Part shown: piece by piece, positions 59,924 through 64,000 of the stretch
Layout: every line of letters starts with the position of its first letter
How positions within the stretch are numbered: position 1 is the first letter of the stretch
Origin: JBBROS01 sp965213845
Lineage (GTDB): Bacteria > Pseudomonadota > Alphaproteobacteria > Acetobacterales > Acetobacteraceae
NCBI GenBank assembly: GCA_965213845.1
Contig: CBDCAI010000012.1
Coordinates: 54,943 to 118,942 of the forward strand
Direction: 5' to 3'
DNA length: 64,000 bases
Program-made: the position numbers and the translations under genes
Notes under the pieces: model-generated
Databases searched by the model: none
Told to the model about the DNA's origin: nothing
The model's input: the letters and a program-made list of their open reading frames with translations, nothing else

Positions 59924-61954
59924 ATGGCTCAGAATGCCGACAGCATCGCCCTGTTCGACGGTGCGATCCTGGCCCGGGCGTCGCGCGACGCCTTCGTCAA
60001 GCTCAACCCGCTCCAGCTGATCCGCAACCCCGTCATCTTCGTGACCGAGATCGTCTCGATCCTGGTGACGGTGCTGGCGGTGCGGAACCTGGCCACCGGG
60101 GCGCCCGCGGCCTTCCCGGTCGCGATCGCGGTGTGGCTGTGGCTGACGGTGCTGTTCGCGACCTTCGCCGAGGCGGTGGCCGAGGGGCGGGGCCGAGCCC
60201 GGGCGGAAAGCCTGCGCCGGGCGCGGACGGACACGATGGCCAAGGTGATCGCGCGCCCGCAGGACCGCACGTGGAAGGACGTGCCGGCGTCGGACCTGAA
60301 GAAGGGGACGCTGGTGCTGGTGGAGACGAACGACCTGATCCCGTCGGATGGCGAGATCGTGGATGGGGTCGCGAGCGTGAACGAGAGCGCCATCACCGGC
60401 GAGAGCGCGCCCGTGATCCGCGAGGCCGGCGGTGACCGCAGCGCCGTGACGGGCGGCACGCAGGTGGTGTCGGACTTCCTGGTGATCCGCATCACCGCCG
60501 AGCCCGGCAGCACGTTCATCGACCGCATGATCGCGCTGGTGGAGGGGGCCGAGCGGCGCAAGACGCCCAACGAGATCGCGCTCGACATCCTGCTGGCGGG
60601 GCTGACGATCATCTTCCTCATCGCGGTGGTGACGCTGGTGGGGCTGGCGAAGTATTCGGGCACCGACCTTGCGGTGCCGGTGCTGGTGGCGCTGTTCGTG
60701 ACGCTGATCCCGACGACGATCGGTGGGCTGCTCTCGGCGATCGGGATCGCGGGGATGGACCGGCTGATCCGCTTCAACGTGGTGGCGACGTCGGGCCGCG
60801 CGGTGGAGGCGGCGGGCGACGTGGACACGCTGCTGCTGGACAAGACCGGGACGATCACGTTCGGCAACCGCGCGGCGGCCGGGCTGTATCCGGTGCCCGG
60901 GGTGGACGAGGCGAGCCTGGCGGAGGCGGCGATGCTGGCCTCGTTGGGCGACGAGACGCCGGAGGGGCGTTCGATCCTGTCGTATGTGCGGGACCGGCAT
61001 GGGCTTTCCGTGGAGCGGCCTTCGAATGCGACGGTCGTGCCGTTCAGTGCCAACACGCGGGTCAGCGGGCTCGATTCGGGGGGGCATGTGTGGCGCAAGG
61101 GTGCGGTTGACAGCGTGGCGGCGCTGGCCGGGAGCGAGGCGCCGGCAGCCTATACCGCGGCGGTCGACCGCGTGGCGCGGGCGGGCGGCACGCCGCTGGG
61201 CGTGGTGCGCGACGGGCAGCTGATGGGCGTGATCGAGCTGAAGGACATCGTGAAGCCGGGCATCCGCGAGCGCTTTGCGGCGCTGCGGGCGATGGGCATC
61301 CGGACCGTGATGATCACGGGCGACAACAAGGTGACGGCGGCGGCGATCGCGACCGAGGCGGGGGTGGACGACTTCCTGGCGCAGGCGACGCCGCAGGACA
61401 AGCTGGACTACATCCGCAAGGTGCAGGCCGACGGGCGGCTGGTGGCGATGTGCGGCGACGGCACGAACGACGCGCCGGCGCTGGCGCAGGCGGATGTGGG
61501 TGTCGCGATGCAGACCGGGACGCAGGCGGCGCGCGAGGCCGGCAACATGGTGGACCTCGACAGCGACCCGACGAAGCTGATCGAGATCGTGGAGATCGGC
61601 AAGCAGCTGCTGATCACGCGGGGCAGCCTGACGACCTTCAGCATCGCCAACGACGTGAGCAAGTACTTCGCGATCCTGCCGGCCATCTTCGCCGCCACCT
61701 ATCCGGAGCTGGGGGCGCTGAACATCATGCACCTGACCAGCCCGCAGACGGCGATCCTGTCGGCGGTGATCTTCAACGCGCTGATCATCGTCGCGCTGGT
61801 GCCGCTGGCGCTGCGGGGCGTGAAGTTCGTGCCGATCGGGGCTGCGGCGCTGCTGCGGCGGAACCTGCTGATCTACGGGCTCGGCGGCCTGGTGGCCCCC
61901 TTCGTGGGCATCAAGGCGATCGACCTGATCCTGACCCTGATGGGAGTGCGCTGA
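59924..61954 (+). CDS. kdpB: Potassium-transporting ATPase ATP-binding subunit KdpB
   Basis: This 676-residue P-type ATPase has the phosphorylation motif DKTGT at D306, INESAITGES-type VNESAITGESAPVIREAGGD, ATP-binding VPFSANTRVSG, MITGDNKVTAAAIA, CGDGTNDAPALAQADVGVAM and the MVDLDSDPTKLIEIVEIGKQ segment typical of KdpB. It drives potassium uptake by ATP hydrolysis. It follows kdpA by nine bases. Confidence 0.97.
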   Translation: MAQNADSIALFDGAILARASRDAFVKLNPLQLIRNPVIFVTEIVSILVTVLAVRNLATGAPAAFPVAIAVWLWLTVLFATFAEAVAEGRGRARAESLRRARTDTMAKVIARPQDRTWKDVPASDLKKGTLVLVETNDLIPSDGEIVDGVASVNESAITGESAPVIREAGGDRSAVTGGTQVVSDFLVIRITAEPGSTFIDRMIALVEGAERRKTPNEIALDILLAGLTIIFLIAVVTLVGLAKYSGTDLAVPVLVALFVTLIPTTIGGLLSAIGIAGMDRLIRFNVVATSGRAVEAAGDVDTLLLDKTGTITFGNRAAAGLYPVPGVDEASLAEAAMLASLGDETPEGRSILSYVRDRHGLSVERPSNATVVPFSANTRVSGLDSGGHVWRKGAVDSVAALAGSEAPAAYTAAVDRVARAGGTPLGVVRDGQLMGVIELKDIVKPGIRERFAALRAMGIRTVMITGDNKVTAAAIATEAGVDDFLAQATPQDKLDYIRKVQADGRLVAMCGDGTNDAPALAQADVGVAMQTGTQAAREAGNMVDLDSDPTKLIEIVEIGKQLLITRGSLTTFSIANDVSKYFAILPAIFAATYPELGALNIMHLTSPQTAILSAVIFNALIIVALVPLALRGVKFVPIGAAALLRRNLLIYGLGGLVAPFVGIKAIDLILTLMGVR

Positions 61955-61955
61955 C

Positions 61956-62540
61956 GTGCAGCACCTACGCCCGGCGATCGTGATGATCGTGCTGTTCACC
62001 CTGCTGACCGGCATCGTGCTGCCGCTGGGGTTCACCGGGCTGGCCGGGGCGGTGATGCCGTTCCAGGCCGGCGGCTCGCTGGTGGTGCGGGACGGCAAGG
62101 TGGTGGGGTCCGCGCTGATCGGGCAGAACTGGACGGCGGACAAGTATCTGCAGGGCCGGCCGTCGGCCACGCTGATGCCGGACCCGGCGGATGCGGCCAA
62201 GACGGTGTCCGCGCCGTACAACGCCTCCAACTCCGGCGCGTCGAATGCGGGCCCGACGGCGAAAAGCCTCGTGGACCGCGTGACGGAGGATGTGGGTAAG
62301 ATGGGGGCGGGCCCCGTGCCGGGCGACAGCGTGACGACGTCGGCCTCGGGGCTCGACCCGCATGTGTCGCCGGCGTTCGCGGCGCGCCAGGTGGCGCGGA
62401 TCGCGAAGGCGCGCAACCTGGGCGAGGCGCAGGTGCAGGCGGTGGTCGCGGCGCATACCGAAGGCCGGCTGCTGGGGCTGATCGGCGAGCCGCGGGTGAA
62501 CGTGCTGGCGGTGAACCTGGCGCTCGATGGGGCGCGGTAG
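61956..62540 (+). CDS. kdpC: Potassium-transporting ATPase subunit KdpC
   Basis: This 194-residue protein has one N-terminal helix (IVMIVLFTLLTGIVLPLGFT) and a periplasmic domain with SALIGQNWTADKYLQGRPSA, SGASNAGPTAKSLVDRV, SGLDPHVSPAFAARQVARIA and GEPRVNVLAVNLALD, all diagnostic. It starts with GTG one base after the kdpB stop. It stabilises KdpAB and raises ATP affinity. Confidence 0.96.
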   Translation: MQHLRPAIVMIVLFTLLTGIVLPLGFTGLAGAVMPFQAGGSLVVRDGKVVGSALIGQNWTADKYLQGRPSATLMPDPADAAKTVSAPYNASNSGASNAGPTAKSLVDRVTEDVGKMGAGPVPGDSVTTSASGLDPHVSPAFAARQVARIAKARNLGEAQVQAVVAAHTEGRLLGLIGEPRVNVLAVNLALDGAR

Positions 62541-62611
62541 CAGGGTCCTCGAGCCCGGCCTTTGACCGCGGGCATGATGTCGCGCCCGTGGATTCCGTCT
62601 ACAACGCCGTG

Positions 62612-64000
62612 ATGGACGATCGTCGCCCCGACCCCGACTCGCTGATCGCCGACGCTGCGGCGGAGGGGAAGGGGAGTCTGAAGGTGTTCCTGGGGGCGGC
62701 GCCCGGGGTGGGCAAGACGTGGGAGATGCTGGCCGCGGCGCGGCTGCGGCGGGCTGCGGGCGAGGACGTGCTCATCGGGATCGTGGAGACGCACGGGCGG
62801 GCGGGGACGGAGGCGCAGGTGGACGACCTGCCGATCCTGCCGCGGCGGGCGGTGCCGTATCGCGGGCAGGTGCTGGACGAGTTCGACCTGGAGGCGGCGC
62901 TGGCGTTGCGGCCGGGGCTGATGCTGATCGACGAGCTGGCGCACACCAACGCGCCCGGCAGCCGGCACGCCAAGCGTTGGGAGGACGTGCGGGACCTGCT
63001 GGACGCCGGCATCGACGTGTGGGCTACGCTGAACGTGCAGCACCTCGAGAGCCTGAACGACAGCGTGGCGCGGATCACCGGGGTGCGGGTGACGGAGACG
63101 CTGCCGGACAAGGTTCTGGAGATGGCGGACGAGATCGAGCTGATCGACCTGCCGCCGGCCGAGTTGCAGGCGCGGTTGCGCGACGGCCGCATCTACCGTC
63201 CCGACGTCGCGCGCCGGGCGCTGGACGGGTTCTTCCGCGAGGGCAACCTGGCGGCGCTGCGCGAGATCGCGATGCGGCGGGCGGCCGAGCATGTCGATGG
63301 CGACGTGCGCGACTACATGCGGCGGCATGCGATCAGCGGGCCCTGGCCGGCGAACGACCGGGTGCTGGCGCTGGTGTCGCCCGACGGCACGGCGGGACCG
63401 GTGATCCGGCAGGCCAAGCGGCTGGCGGATGCGCTGCACGCGCCGTGGATCGCGCTGCATGTGGAGCGGGGCGTGAACCCGATGGCGCTGGTCGCACCGC
63501 TGGAGCTGGCGGCGCAGCTGGGGGCGGAGGTGGATGTGCGGGCCGGGCCGGACCTGGTGGCGGTGGTGCTGGAAGCGGCGTCGCGGCACAACGTGACGCA
63601 TCTGGTGATGGGCCGGGCGCGTCCGCAATGGCTGCGGCGGATGACCGGGCGGACGCTGGCCAGCCAGCTGCTGTTCCGGGCGCCCGAGCTGGCGCTGCAT
63701 GTGGTTCCGGTGACCGATGCGCCGGCGCGCCGCCCGGTGGTGGAGGCGTCGCCCTGGTATGCGTGGGCGGCTGCGGCGGCTCTGGTGGGCGTGTTGACGG
63801 GGGCGGCATCCCTGCTCGGCGACGCGGTTCCGGCGCGGGCGCTGGGCATGGTGTACTTGGCGTGCGTCGTGCTGGCGGGAAGCTTCGCCGGGCTGTGGAT
63901 CGCGCTGTTCACGGCGGTGCTGGGTTTCCTCGCATGGGATTTCTTCTTCCTGCCGCCGATCTACCGGCTGTCGATCGGCAGCATCGACGACGTGATCGCG
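62612..64000 (+). CDS. kdpD: Osmosensitive K+ channel histidine kinase KdpD (partial, right edge)
   Basis: The frame is open to the end of the window, with 463 codons visible. The N-terminal KdpD domain has Walker A LKVFLGAAPGVGKTWEML, Walker B LMLIDELAHTNAPGSRHAKR and DVWATLNVQHLESLNDSVAR. A USP-like domain follows (about 255-370, HLVMGRARPQWLRRMTG), then the first membrane helices of the DUF4118 region (ASPWYAWAAAAALVGVLTGA and FLAWDFFFLPPIYRLSIG). The kinase core and kdpE should lie beyond the edge. It senses potassium and turgor and phosphorylates KdpE. GTG at 62588 is an alternative in-frame start. Confidence 0.95.
   Translation, partial: MDDRRPDPDSLIADAAAEGKGSLKVFLGAAPGVGKTWEMLAAARLRRAAGEDVLIGIVETHGRAGTEAQVDDLPILPRRAVPYRGQVLDEFDLEAALALRPGLMLIDELAHTNAPGSRHAKRWEDVRDLLDAGIDVWATLNVQHLESLNDSVARITGVRVTETLPDKVLEMADEIELIDLPPAELQARLRDGRIYRPDVARRALDGFFREGNLAALREIAMRRAAEHVDGDVRDYMRRHAISGPWPANDRVLALVSPDGTAGPVIRQAKRLADALHAPWIALHVERGVNPMALVAPLELAAQLGAEVDVRAGPDLVAVVLEAASRHNVTHLVMGRARPQWLRRMTGRTLASQLLFRAPELALHVVPVTDAPARRPVVEASPWYAWAAAAALVGVLTGAASLLGDAVPARALGMVYLACVVLAGSFAGLWIALFTAVLGFLAWDFFFLPPIYRLSIGSIDDVIA

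Noticed and set aside
62574..62612. An ATG-ATG at 62574 as the start of kdpD
   Set aside because: It is out of frame with the KdpD domain. The in-frame candidates are GTG 62588 and ATG 62612.
58100..63700. A minus-strand open frame of 1866 codons across the kdp operon
   Set aside because: It is antisense to five certain genes. It is an artefact of high GC at codon positions 1 and 3, with low-complexity Arg/His/Gln-rich translation and no domain.

Overview
The window is one continuous piece of a very GC-rich bacterial chromosome (roughly 70 percent G+C by eye). It is packed with genes, and many stop and start codons overlap (ATGA, GTGA, TGATG). The gene set points to an alphaproteobacterium, most likely Rhodospirillales/Acetobacteraceae (Roseomonas-like). 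The evidence is the argH-lptM-lysA-DUF4175 order, a SAM-II riboswitch in front of metZ, a kdp operon with a small ORF before kdpF, and many ABC and TRAP importers with Tat or Sec signals. The genus is an inference. There are no rRNA genes, CRISPR arrays, insertion sequences or phage genes, and I recognised no DNA-binding transcription regulator.

Layout. 1-5.7 kb: a membrane-anchored alpha/beta hydrolase, malic enzyme maeB, a membrane J-domain protein and an FkbM methyltransferase. 5.8-14.2 kb: two divergent ABC importer operons with NMT1/SsuA-type binding proteins. One carries an amidohydrolase; the other carries a flavin monooxygenase and has a sigma-54-like promoter. 14.3-16.2 kb: a low-GC patch with two genes that both look split by frameshifts (a DUF2142 membrane protein and an unknown). 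16.3-22.8 kb: a D-tartrate dehydratase-like enzyme, divergent from a complete branched-chain-type (Liv) ABC importer ending in an SDR dehydrogenase. 22.8-28.6 kb: a TRAP importer with two 2-hydroxyacid-oxidising enzymes (an FMN oxidase and an Ldh2-family dehydrogenase) and a small acidic protein. These regions are nutrient-scavenging modules: an importer next to the first catabolic enzyme.

28.9-38.3 kb is the most unusual part: a nine-gene, mostly overlapping operon. It encodes inositol-phosphate synthase, an HD-like protein, a methyltransferase, a Gfo/Idh/MocA dehydrogenase, a metallo-beta-lactamase-fold protein with a zinc knuckle, a stand-alone YcaO protein, an EboE-like sugar isomerase, a GT4 glycosyltransferase and a PIG-L deacetylase. 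It looks like a biosynthetic pathway for a modified inositol-aminosugar, with a partial resemblance to mycothiol synthesis. The YcaO protein has no precursor peptide or partner protein nearby. I know of no described pathway with this gene set.

38.3-46.3 kb: an envelope glucan module (glucosyltransferase mdoH/opgH with a short leader ORF, a DUF4864 protein, two tandem exported beta-helix proteins and a GH42-like glycosidase), a stress-type flavin/PLP-fold protein and a stand-alone EAL phosphodiesterase. 46.4-56.7 kb: housekeeping genes, mostly on the minus strand (DUF4175/TIGR02302, lysA, lptM, argH, a peptide-type binding protein, folE, apaG, metZ with its SAM-II riboswitch), plus a divergent tlpA-like gene. 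56.9 kb: tRNA-Gly(CCC). 57-64 kb: an outer-membrane-type protein on the minus strand, then the potassium operon (small ORF, kdpF, kdpA, kdpB, kdpC, kdpD) with a candidate KdpE box. kdpD runs off the right edge.

Many very long open frames antisense to these genes are GC artefacts and were left out.
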